From an uncultured Pseudobdellovibrionaceae bacterium (GTDB lineage: Bacteria; Bdellovibrionota; Bdellovibrionia; Bdellovibrionales; JAMPXM01), in assembly GCA_934277865.1 (NCBI GenBank), contig CAKQVW010000225.1, positions 1 through 5,161 on the forward strand: DNA of 5,161 nucleotides, given 5' to 3'. Position 1 is the stretch's first letter, and each line of letters begins with the position of its first letter. A program made the position numbers and the translations under genes. The notes beneath the pieces are model-generated. The model saw nothing but the letters and a program-made list of their open reading frames with translations. It was not told the origin of the DNA and did no database searches. Below, piece after piece: positions 1 through 5,161 of the stretch.

Positions 1-316
1 GAGAGGTCCGAGAGGCCTCTGTGCCGCAGAGTTCAAAGACGGCGAAGAGAGCATTGAGTGCCCCAGCCGAAGCTCCGGTGAGAAGTTTGGTTTGCAGGAT
101 CGTAGGGTTTTGGCGAAGCAGTTGAGTGGCGTAGTGGAGGGAGCCAGCTTGATAGGCACCAAGCGAGACACCACCACTGAGAGTGAGCGCGACGGGAGTT
201 GGCTCGGTGGCGAATGTAACCGACGGGCTCAAGCTTTGAAAAAGCACCACACCGAAGACGGTGTAAAGTGCTGCAGACAGTCGAGTGATTGCCGAGAAGA
301 AACATCGAGAAGCCAC
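1..316 (-). CDS. Patatin-like phospholipase, secreted, N-terminal part (3' end beyond window)
   Basis: This reading frame stays open to the window edge and gives 105 residues. Two patatin signatures are visible. The oxyanion-hole loop is LSGGVSLGAYQAG at residues 46-58, and the nucleophile elbow is G-A-S-A-G at 81-85 with Ser83 as the predicted catalytic serine. The catalytic Asp of the Ser-Asp dyad would lie beyond the window. Patatins hydrolyse acyl esters of phospholipids and related lipids. The start chosen is GTG at 316-314, because no ATG, GTG or TTG was found just upstream in frame. It gives a plausible signal peptide, with Arg4 and Arg12, a hydrophobic stretch at about 13-35 and a likely cleavage after TFA at 34-36. 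The enzyme is therefore probably exported. A weak purine-rich AGAGAG lies very close to the GTG. The gene follows the response regulator by 89 nt with no clear terminator, so read-through is possible. The family is confident; substrate and exact start are not. Confidence 0.85.
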   Translation of the reverse strand, partial: MASRCFFSAITRLSAALYTVFGVVLFQSLSPSVTFATEPTPVALTLSGGVSLGAYQAGSLHYATQLLRQNPTILQTKLLTGASAGALNALFAVFELCGTEASRTS

Positions 317-405
317 ACTCTCTTTTCGGTCGCAAGAGCGGCAAACTATGGCAGTTTCGAAGCCATTTGAGATTCTGGTCCAGGGTCTTGGAACGCGCAG
401 TTTGG

Positions 406-930
406 CTAGGTGTACTTCTTCAATTTCCTTTGCAGGCTTTGGCGGTGGATGCCGAGATCTTTGGCCGTTCGACTGATATTGCCGCGGTTTTTGGTAAGCA
501 CAAAGTCGATGTATTCATGCTCGATCTCAGAAAGTGAGCGCCTTTTAAAATCGGAATCCATGGCGATTCGCCGGCCTTCGAGGGCCGAGAGGATTTCGGT
601 GAAGCTGGCCGGTTTTGTTAGATAGTCCAAGGCGCCACGTTTGACCGCCTCGACGGCTGTCGTGATGCTGCCATACCCCGAGAGCACCACGATTCGTGCA
701 TCTGGCGATTTAGCTTTGATTTTTGTGATCGCCTCGAGGCCAAATTCGCCGCCAGATAGGCGAAGGTCTAGCACGGCGTGGGTGAACAAAAGCTCCTCGG
801 GAATCTCGCTGACTTTTGCCGCCAAGATGACTTGAAAGCCGTGATCTTCGAAGTCTTTGCAAAGACTGGAGGCGAGATGAAGATCGTCTTCCAAAATGAC
901 CACTCTCATTTGGTTTTTTGTTTCTATCAC
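406..930 (-). CDS. RegA/PrrA/ActR-type DNA-binding response regulator
   Basis: This is a 174-residue two-domain regulator. The receiver domain (about 8-120) has the acidic pair Asp15/Asp16, the phosphoacceptor Asp55 in VLDLRLSGG, Ser84 and Lys106 in TKP. The C-terminal Fis-type helix-turn-helix spans about 135-174, with NISRTAKDLGIHRQSLQRKL at 151-170. The DLRL-x-G-G receiver motif, the short linker and the HRxxLQRxL recognition helix match the RegA/PrrA/ActR family. Those regulators control photosynthesis, respiration, nitrogen and carbon genes in response to redox state. The start is taken as GTG at 930-928. It overlaps the kinase TGA as GTGA and has GGAGGT six nucleotides upstream. An ATG at 909 sits right at the receiver domain but lacks a good ribosome site, and the longer ATG at 960 would overlap the kinase by 34 bases. 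The regulator is presumably phosphorylated by the adjacent kinase. Its target genes cannot be read from this window. Confidence 0.93.
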   Translation of the reverse strand: MIETKNQMRVVILEDDLHLASSLCKDFEDHGFQVILAAKVSEIPEELLFTHAVLDLRLSGGEFGLEAITKIKAKSPDARIVVLSGYGSITTAVEAVKRGALDYLTKPASFTEILSALEGRRIAMDSDFKRRSLSEIEHEYIDFVLTKNRGNISRTAKDLGIHRQSLQRKLKKYT

Positions 931-2294
931 GTCGAGACCTCCGTAGTCGGTGTGGGCCACGCTAGGCTGACGCGGGCTCCAGATGGTTTACAGTTTTCGA
1001 TGTTGAGGTGGCCGCCCAAGCTCTGGACAAAGATTTCGCTCACATAAAGTCCAAGGCCCGTGCCATGGGGTTTGGTCGTGAGAAATGGTTCTCCTCGTTG
1101 GCTAAGCACGGCCGGTGAAAATCCAGCCCCGTCGTCTTCCACGGCAAGCTGAATCCAAGAATCACGCTTTTCAAGCGACAGCCGAATATGTCCGCCCGGT
1201 GCAGCCTCGTGGGCGTTGTCGAGCAGGTTGATCAAGACTTGCGCGAAACTGACGATGGGAACATCGGCTCTGGCTGAAGCGTCCATTTGGTCGGTTAGCA
1301 AAGACAGCTTCGCATCGGGATGTTCTTCTCGCCATGCGTCCGCGATGTCGTTCAAAAACTCCACCAACGGAATCGACTTTTTCTCGTGCGAGCCAACATC
1401 AAATTGCGAGGCGTTCATTTCGCGAATGACTTTTTCGCAGGCGGCGATGCTGTGCTCGGCAGCTTCGATGTCCTCGATCCACACGCTGTCCACATTGCTT
1501 GAGTGATTGAGACTTCGGTGCAATCTGCCGAGTCTCAGCTTGGCGGCATTTAGCGGGCTTGCAAACTCATGAGAAAACCCGGCTGCGAGTGCGCCGATGG
1601 CTCGAAGGCGGTCTTGCCTTTCGGCAAACATTCGACTGCGCATCAGGCTTTCGGATTGGCTTTCGAGATAGGTGCTAAGCGAACGCATCACAAGCCAAAC
1701 AGAAGCGATGAGGATATGAGGCGCTAAGATGATGGCGATGGACGGTTCGCCAGTAGAACCTGCGGATTTCACGGGAAGACTGGTGAGGGCGTGGTGAGTT
1801 TGCAGGGAGGCAAACAAGGTGTGACTCAAGATCCAGTAGGGCCACGCGTATTGGCCACGTATGAGGACGGCGCCGAGGGCGACGTTCACAAAAAAAAGTG
1901 GAGTCAGTGGATTTTGCAGACTTCTTGAAATCAGCAGCAAGCTTGAGATGGCAATGAGATCCAAGGTCAGTTGCAAGCCAACAACAGACGGATTGATGGA
2001 ATGAACTCCGTGCCCATTGCTCGGTGACTTTGCCAGAAGCAGAAGCTGGGTGAAGAGATTGAACAGCGCTAGCAAACTGAGAGCGCCAATGAAAATGAGA
2101 ATGGAAGTTCGATCAAGTAGCCCAATGTGGTAGGCGGTTGGTGAAAGAAAGAGAAAAAAAGTGCATGCGATCCAGCGAAGCCGCACGATCCACTTCAGCT
2201 TCGCGATTTCGGAGTCTGTCGCGTCTTGCGGGAATTTGATCAGATCGGAAACGGCCTTTTGGGCGTCCCGAAAATGGCTTTTGAGGGCAAGCAT
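927..2294 (-). CDS. RegB/PrrB-like membrane sensor histidine kinase
   Basis: This is a 455-residue kinase. About six hydrophobic segments lie between residues 40 and 204, followed by a short linker and a complete kinase core. The H-box is GFSHEFASPLN at 239-249 with His242 as phosphorylation site. The N-box is at 352-365 with Asn356 and Asn360, G1 is DDGAG at 387-391, the F-box is around 403-408 and G2 is GTGLGL at 411-416. The six-helix sensor with no periplasmic domain, paired with a RegA-type regulator, fits the RegB/PrrB/ActS family, which senses quinone pool and redox state. Cys286 in AACEKVI sits where RegB has its redox-active cysteine in an R-C-R-E-I-L context. The RegB quinone motif GGxxNPF is only partly kept: residues 124-130 are RSLQNPL. 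The ligand may therefore differ. No Shine-Dalgarno site precedes the ATG at 2294. The stop overlaps the regulator start. The gene follows a terminator, so it probably has its own promoter. Confidence 0.9.
   Translation of the reverse strand: MLALKSHFRDAQKAVSDLIKFPQDATDSEIAKLKWIVRLRWIACTFFLFLSPTAYHIGLLDRTSILIFIGALSLLALFNLFTQLLLLAKSPSNGHGVHSINPSVVGLQLTLDLIAISSLLLISRSLQNPLTPLFFVNVALGAVLIRGQYAWPYWILSHTLFASLQTHHALTSLPVKSAGSTGEPSIAIILAPHILIASVWLVMRSLSTYLESQSESLMRSRMFAERQDRLRAIGALAAGFSHEFASPLNAAKLRLGRLHRSLNHSSNVDSVWIEDIEAAEHSIAACEKVIREMNASQFDVGSHEKKSIPLVEFLNDIADAWREEHPDAKLSLLTDQMDASARADVPIVSFAQVLINLLDNAHEAAPGGHIRLSLEKRDSWIQLAVEDDGAGFSPAVLSQRGEPFLTTKPHGTGLGLYVSEIFVQSLGGHLNIENCKPSGARVSLAWPTPTTEVST
937..942 (-). 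promoter_or_regulatory. Shine-Dalgarno site setting the regulator GTG start
   Basis: GGAGGT reads on the minus strand at 942-937, six nucleotides before the GTG at 930. It lies inside the last codons of the kinase gene. This near-perfect site is the main reason for preferring the GTG start over the ATG codons at 960 and 909, and it supports translational coupling of regulator to kinase. Confidence 0.75.
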
Positions 2295-2300
2295 GGATTG

Positions 2301-2306
2301 TCTATA
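2301..2306 (-). promoter_or_regulatory. Possible -10 box next to the kinase start codon
   Basis: TATAGA (4 of 6 matches to TATAAT, with the first four bases identical) reads on the minus strand at 2306-2301. Only six nucleotides separate it from the kinase ATG. If used, transcription would begin at or within a base or two of the ATG, giving a leaderless message, which agrees with the absent Shine-Dalgarno site. No convincing -35 box lies 17 nt further up, where the sequence is TCCCTT. This is weak pattern evidence only. Confidence 0.3.
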
Positions 2307-2328
2307 GCGAAGCTAGGACCCCGAAGGG

Positions 2329-2361
2329 AAAGAAAACCGGAGCCGCAGCGAAATGCTGCGG
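2329..2361 (-). terminator. Probable intrinsic terminator after the VWA lipoprotein gene
   Basis: On the minus strand a perfect 7-bp stem, CCGCAGC / GCTGCGG with a 5-nt ATTTC loop, occupies 2361-2343. It is followed six bases later by the T-rich run TTTTCTTT at 2336-2329. It lies about 43 nt beyond the lipoprotein stop codon and before the kinase start. The GC stem plus T tract is the intrinsic terminator pattern, though the six-base CTCCGG spacer makes it less than ideal. It would separate lipoprotein transcription from the kinase-regulator unit. Confidence 0.6.
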
Positions 2362-2371
2362 GTAGAAGCGA

Positions 2372-2394
2372 GATGGCGCCCATTGCGGCGCATC
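2372..2394 (-). other. Bulged hairpin between lipoprotein stop and terminator
   Basis: GATGCGCC pairs with GGCGCCATC around a 6-nt loop (GCAATG), as two 4-bp helices with a single bulged C. It begins about 10 nt after the lipoprotein stop codon and lies immediately before the terminator stem. It could protect the 3' end of the lipoprotein mRNA or assist termination. It has no T tract of its own, and its role is unknown. Confidence 0.4.
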
Positions 2395-2403
2395 AGTTGC
2401 GGC

Positions 2404-3741
2404 TTACTTCGCGATGTAGGTCACTTCGACTCGCGATCCTGCTGGAGGGGGAGAGTCGAACACAATCAGCTTTCCTTCGACCCGCCACTTGATTGAAGTC
2501 GCAGGCCAAACAGACACCTTAACGGAGCTCGTAACAGGTTCGGATTTGAGTTCGAAACTGGAAACGAGCTTTCGCACATCGTTTGAGATGGAGGACAGGT
2601 GTTTTCCGTAGTCCGCATCACAGATGGAATACGTGCGTCCGCCGGTCATGGTCGCCAGTGCATTCACTTGGTGGCCGTAGTACCCAACTCCGGAATCTTT
2701 GCGTTGTGCTTTCAAACAGGCCGAATCATTTGGCTTGATGATAATCCCGTGGGCCATGAATCGTTTTGTGTCGGCAAATGCGGCGGCGAACGCTTCGACG
2801 ACAGCACGTGGTCGGGTCATCGCCGGATTTTTTCCATCGCTCATTTCGTCTTCGTCGGAAAGTACGACCACGGCGAGATCAACACCATCTCGGAAGAAGC
2901 CAGCGTTGGCTTTGAAACGCTCTTCGATTGCCATGATCGTCGCTTTGAGCGGCTGTTCGATGCTGGAGGGGCAATACGGGAAACGTGTGCGATCACCGCA
3001 GTCGATAGTTTCGTCACGTCGAATTGTGTTGAGGAAAAGTTGCTGCGCATTGGGCGTCGTCGGAGTCAGGAACTTGATCGCGGCTCCCTTGTAGTCGACG
3101 AGTCGTCCATCGGTCGCCCAGCCAGAGCCATTGGGACCGGAGACGTCCGTCGTGGTGATCCCGATTTGGTAATCGAGATCCTTGATTCCGGAAATAAAGT
3201 TCGCGAATCGAGAACCCATCCGGCGTTGTTTGCTCTCCATCGACTCCGAGTTGTCGTCAATGATGAGGATATCAACTTTGTTGGCCGTGTCGGACTGACT
3301 GAAATACTCAGTCACGGTCGGCACAGGTGTTGGTGTCGGCACCGGAGTAGGTGTCGGCGTCGGCACCGGAGTAGGTGTTGGTGTCGGCACCGGAGTAGGT
3401 GTTGGTGTCGGCACTGGAGTAGGTGTCGGTGTTGGTACCGGAGTGGGTGTCGGTGTTGGTACCGGAGTGGGTGTCGGTGTTGGTACCGGAGTGGGTTCAG
3501 GTGTTGGTACCGGAGTGGGTGTCGGTGTTGGTACCGGAGTGGGTTCAGGTGTTGGTACCGGAGTGGGTTCAGGTGTCGGTGCCGGAGTGGGTTCAGGTGT
3601 CGGTGCCGGAGTAGGCGCCTCGCTTGGGCCCTCGCTTCTTAAACTATCAACCGCTTCAAAGCTTGGTTTGTTACAAGCCGTTAGCATGCACGCAAGAGCG
3701 AGAGTGAGAACAGAACCATAAGAGATGTTGAACAATGCCAT
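2404..3741 (-). CDS. VWA-domain lipoprotein with Pro-Thr stalk
   Basis: This is a 445-residue protein. A lipoprotein signal ends in the lipobox L-T-A-C with Cys23 as lipidation site. Asn24 at +2 does not suggest inner-membrane retention, so outer membrane anchoring is likely. Residues 43-143 are an almost pure Pro-Thr repeat (PTPTPTPV / PTPEPTPV), expected to be an extended, rigid stalk. A von Willebrand factor A domain follows (about 155-350). Its MIDAS metal site is D163-N-S165-E-S167, with ITTTD at 195-199 and SDEDEMS at 295-301. Four cysteines lie in the region following the stalk. The last 41 residues (405-445) form a small beta module seen after VWA domains in comparable proteins. VWA domains usually bind protein ligands through a divalent metal, so an adhesin or surface-scaffold role is plausible; the partner is unknown. 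Oddly, no Lys or Arg precedes the hydrophobic core of the signal, and the ribosome site is weak (TAGAG next to ATG). No better in-frame start was found upstream. Confidence 0.88.
   Translation of the reverse strand: MALFNISYGSVLTLALACMLTACNKPSFEAVDSLRSEGPSEAPTPAPTPEPTPAPTPEPTPVPTPEPTPVPTPTPTPVPTPEPTPVPTPTPTPVPTPTPTPVPTPTPTPVPTPTPTPVPTPTPTPVPTPTPTPVPTPTPVPTVTEYFSQSDTANKVDILIIDDNSESMESKQRRMGSRFANFISGIKDLDYQIGITTTDVSGPNGSGWATDGRLVDYKGAAIKFLTPTTPNAQQLFLNTIRRDETIDCGDRTRFPYCPSSIEQPLKATIMAIEERFKANAGFFRDGVDLAVVVLSDEDEMSDGKNPAMTRPRAVVEAFAAAFADTKRFMAHGIIIKPNDSACLKAQRKDSGVGYYGHQVNALATMTGGRTYSICDADYGKHLSSISNDVRKLVSSFELKSEPVTSSVKVSVWPATSIKWRVEGKLIVFDSPPPAGSRVEVTYIAK
3320..3613 (-). repeat. 24-bp tandem repeat encoding the Pro-Thr stalk
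   Basis: Eleven contiguous 24-bp units run from 3338 to 3601, with an 18-bp partial copy at 3320-3337 and a diverging partial copy from 3602. Each full unit encodes eight residues, PTPTPTPV or PTPEPTPV. Units fall into nucleotide subtypes. Those at 3338-3433 share GGAGTAGGTG on the plus strand. Those at 3434-3601 share GGAGTGGGT, and the Glu-coding ones carry TTC. Because 24 is a multiple of three, gain or loss of units changes stalk length without breaking the frame. The repeat also keeps the opposite strand open, which produces false ORFs there. Confidence 0.95.
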
Positions 3742-3805
3742 CTCTACATTCTGTGTGGAAAACTCGGATGCGGCGAGTGTTCTGAGGTCCAGGCCTGTTT
3801 GACAT

Positions 3806-3841
3806 AATTCCCGGAAATCCGCTCTAGATGCGAATTCCCGG
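3806..3841. repeat. Direct repeat of a 9-bp motif upstream of the lipoprotein gene
   Basis: AATTCCCGG occurs at 3806-3814 and again at 3833-3841 (CCGGGAATT on the minus strand), 27 bp start to start. Both copies lie in the 107-nt gap between the hydrolase stop and the lipoprotein start, so they could be a paired operator for the lipoprotein gene. No regulator that reads this motif is known to me. Confidence 0.45.
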
Positions 3842-3867
3842 CCGAGAGCTAAGTCGAGACCTCGGCC
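3840..3867 (-). other. Hairpin spanning the hydrolase stop codon
   Basis: GGCCGAG (minus strand, 3867-3861) pairs perfectly with CTCGGCC (3846-3840) around a 14-nt loop that contains the TAG stop. A G-T wobble and a further G-C pair can extend the stem to nine. No T tract follows, so it is not a standard intrinsic terminator. It could stabilise the 3' end of the upstream operon mRNA or act in factor-dependent termination. Confidence 0.4.
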
Positions 3868-4790
3868 AGTCGGAAGCGTTCGTGAACGGCGAAATCACCG
3901 CGATCCGCGAGGACCTTCACGAGATCCAAGTACGGATCGTGTTCAAAAAAGAGATAAGCGGATTCCTTGGTGGCCTGTTCGAGGAGAATGGCCTTTTCCT
4001 CGATGAGCTCCAACGGACGAAGGTCGTAGCCCATCACCCAGGGAAGTCGAACGTGAGACGAGGTGGGAATCAAATCACCACAGTAATAAACTGTGTTTTT
4101 TCCATCTGAAATACGCACGTATTGCTGGCCCAAAGTATGGCCGTTCGTGATGGCCACCGAGACTCCGGGCAAGAGCTCGTTCACCGGGCCGTCGAGAACT
4201 TCCATCTGATTGTTGGCGATCACGGCTTCGAAATTGACGCCAAAGTAGGAGGCCTTCTCGCGACGGTTAGGTAGCCGCGCAGTTTCTAGATTGGCGCGCT
4301 GAACGAAGTGTTTGGCGTTTTTGAAAGTGGGAACGATGTTTCCATTTTCCGACTTTGTCGCCGCCCCAGCATGATCGAAATGAAGATGAGTGAAGATCAC
4401 ATGAGTGATGTCGTCTGGCGTGAGGCCCAGGCGTTTGAGAGAGGCTTCCAGGGAAGTGGCACCTCGATCAATGGCGTACATCTCTTCGAATTTTGCACCA
4501 AGCTTTTCGCCATACTTCGCAACAAAGTCACCGCCGATGCCACAGTCAATGAGAATGCGGTGAGTGGGCGACTTCAAGAGGAGCGCGCGTGCTTCCATGG
4601 CGATCCGGTTGGTACTGTCGCTTGGATTGGATTTTTCCCACAAAACTTTGGGTACGGTTCCGAACATGGCGCCACCATCGAGTCCAAACAAGCCTGTTGG
4701 GACGGCGTGAACTTCGTAGTCACCGATCTTCAGTTGAAGATTTTTAAGCGTGCTGGCGTGAGGGTTTGGAAGGTCGCGAAAGGATGTCAT
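3849..4790 (-). CDS. Metallo-beta-lactamase-fold hydrolase (lactonase/esterase-like)
   Basis: This is a 313-residue MBL-fold enzyme without a signal peptide, so it is probably cytoplasmic. The full two-metal ligand set is visible: H135-x-H137-x-D139-H140 in THLHFDHAG, His218 in NGHTLGQQ, Asp239 in YYCGDLIPT, and His284 in FFEHDP. The pattern and length resemble the branch holding acyl-homoserine lactonases and methyl parathion hydrolase-like enzymes. It does not resemble glyoxalase II or RNase Z types, but substrate cannot be assigned from motifs alone. The N-terminal part has the usual LLLKSPTHRILIDCGIG strand. Translation starts at ATG 4790, which overlaps the stop of the upstream PlsC-like gene as ATGA, with GAGGA six nucleotides before it. 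Co-translation with a phospholipid acyltransferase hints at a lipid-derived ester or thioester substrate; this is inference. A hairpin covers the stop codon. Confidence 0.88.
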   Translation of the reverse strand: MTSFRDLPNPHASTLKNLQLKIGDYEVHAVPTGLFGLDGGAMFGTVPKVLWEKSNPSDSTNRIAMEARALLLKSPTHRILIDCGIGGDFVAKYGEKLGAKFEEMYAIDRGATSLEASLKRLGLTPDDITHVIFTHLHFDHAGAATKSENGNIVPTFKNAKHFVQRANLETARLPNRREKASYFGVNFEAVIANNQMEVLDGPVNELLPGVSVAITNGHTLGQQYVRISDGKNTVYYCGDLIPTSSHVRLPWVMGYDLRPLELIEEKAILLEQATKESAYLFFEHDPYLDLVKVLADRGDFAVHERFRLAEVST

Positions 4791-5161
4791 GTCTTGTCCT
4801 CATTGTCTTCGCGGAAAGCGTTTGGGTTGATGCTCATGACCCATTGGCGATAGTTTTCATAGATGAGCTCGATGTTCGCCGGTGGATGAACCGGACCAAC
4901 ATGAATCGTCAGCGGGCCGGGCACGGCAAAGATGCGACCCTTCGGCCAGAGTTCGCCGTTACCCTCGAGATACAAAAATAGAAGTGGTGTCGTGGTCTTT
5001 TCGCTAAAAAGACTAACGCCGCGTTTGAACTGACCGATGAAGCCGTCCTTCGAGCGAGTGCCCTCTGGGAAAATGATCAGCCAAATCGCCTCAAGCTTTG
5101 AAAGCAGCGTCAGGCAAAGCTCCACGGCCTCACCTTTTTTGTCTTTGCGATCGATGGGGAT
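4787..5161 (-). CDS. PlsC-type lysophosphatidic acid acyltransferase, C-terminal part (5' end beyond window)
   Basis: The frame is open to the window edge and gives 124 residues, so the true gene starts beyond 5161; the GTG at 5125 is internal. The first residues, IPIDR, match the end of PlsC motif II. FPEGTRS at residues 31-37 of the fragment is motif III, whose Glu and Arg contact the glycerol phosphate of the acceptor. A motif IV equivalent, TPLLFLYLEG, follows in looser form, lacking the usual second proline. The catalytic N-H-x4-D motif I would lie off the window. The family transfers an acyl chain to lysophosphatidic acid or a similar acceptor at the membrane. The loose motif IV leaves room for another acceptor. 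The tail (FREDNEDKT) is charged. The stop codon overlaps the start of the MBL-fold hydrolase, which suggests one operon. Confidence 0.85.
   Translation of the reverse strand: MPIDRKDKKGEAVELCLTLLSKLEAIWLIIFPEGTRSKDGFIGQFKRGVSLFSEKTTTPLLFLYLEGNGELWPKGRIFAVPGPLTIHVGPVHPPANIELIYENYRQWVMSINPNAFREDNEDKT
4797..4801 (-). promoter_or_regulatory. Shine-Dalgarno site of the MBL-fold hydrolase
   Basis: GAGGA reads on the minus strand at 4801-4797, six nucleotides before the ATG at 4790 and inside the last codons of the PlsC-like gene. It fixes the hydrolase start at the ATGA overlap. Confidence 0.65.

Noticed and set aside
33..344. Minus-strand frame of 103 codons starting with TTG
   Set aside because: It overlaps the patatin frame one base out of register, has no recognisable domain and an odd composition. 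The patatin frame has a signal peptide and two family motifs.
317..405. Possible hairpin AAACT/AGTTT and CATAGT as a promoter or terminator for the patatin gene
   Set aside because: The stem is only five AT-rich pairs with no T tract, and no matching -35 box accompanies CATAGT.
2599..3642. Long open frame on the plus strand (347 codons), rich in Cys, Arg and Trp
   Set aside because: It is the antisense shadow of the VWA lipoprotein. The 24-bp repeat removes stops in several frames and yields an implausible CRCWYRSG-type product. The minus frame has a lipobox and MIDAS motifs.
3423..3721. Plus-strand Gly-Val and Val-Pro-Glu-Trp repeat frames
   Set aside because: They are by-products of the same tandem repeat in other frames, with no independent start or ribosome site evidence.
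3800..3830. TTGACA on the plus strand, resembling a -35 box
   Set aside because: At 17-18 bp spacing the -10 candidates (CTCTAG, TCTAGA) are poor, and no plus-strand gene follows.
931..3863. Shared 11-bp GAGGTCTCGAC at the ends of the kinase (931-941) and hydrolase (3853-3863) genes, both encoding a terminal E-V-S-T
   Set aside because: An 11-bp match is expected by chance in a 5-kb window. In the kinase it overlaps the regulator ribosome site, whereas the lipoprotein gene after the hydrolase starts over 100 nt away.
1..5161. CRISPR, tRNA, rRNA, transposase or prophage signals
   Set aside because: None seen. The only repeat array is a protein-coding minisatellite without spacers.

Overview
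The window looks like a compact bacterial chromosome segment of roughly balanced base composition. All six genes lie on the minus strand, so transcription runs from high to low coordinates. There are no RNA genes, insertion sequences or CRISPR arrays. A proline-threonine-stalked VWA lipoprotein with a small C-terminal beta module, beside a RegB/RegA-type two-component pair, suggests a Gram-negative proteobacterium of the Bdellovibrionota/'deltaproteobacterial' type. This placement is inferred from gene style only and is weak.

Layout in order of transcription. (1) 5161-4787: the C-terminal part of a PlsC-type acyltransferase, cut by the window edge. (2) 4790-3849: a metallo-beta-lactamase-fold hydrolase with a full two-metal ligand set, joined to (1) by an ATGA stop/start overlap. 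(3) 3848-3742: a 107-nt gap with a hairpin over the hydrolase stop codon and a duplicated 9-bp CCGGGAATT motif. (4) 3741-2404: a lipoprotein with a long Pro-Thr stalk, encoded by a 24-bp tandem repeat, carrying a von Willebrand factor A domain. (5) 2403-2295: a gap with a bulged hairpin, a likely intrinsic terminator and a possible -10 box next to the next start codon. (6) 2294-927: a six-helix RegB/PrrB-like histidine kinase. (7) 930-406: a RegA/PrrA/ActR-like response regulator, coupled to the kinase by a GTGA overlap. (8) 316-1: the N-terminal part of a secreted patatin-like phospholipase with a GTG start, cut by the other edge.

There are probably three transcription units. PlsC and the hydrolase form one operon. 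The lipoprotein is probably separate and ends at the terminator near 2340. The kinase and regulator form the third, which may read through 89 nt into the patatin gene. The kinase and regulator should form one redox- or respiration-responsive phosphorelay. PlsC and patatin make and break glycerolipid acyl esters, but no sequence evidence ties them into one pathway. Nothing here is clearly a new defence or mobile system. The points most worth checking are the kinase's degenerate quinone motif with a retained cysteine, the stalk repeat, the possible leaderless kinase start, and the repeat/hairpin in the 3742-3867 region.
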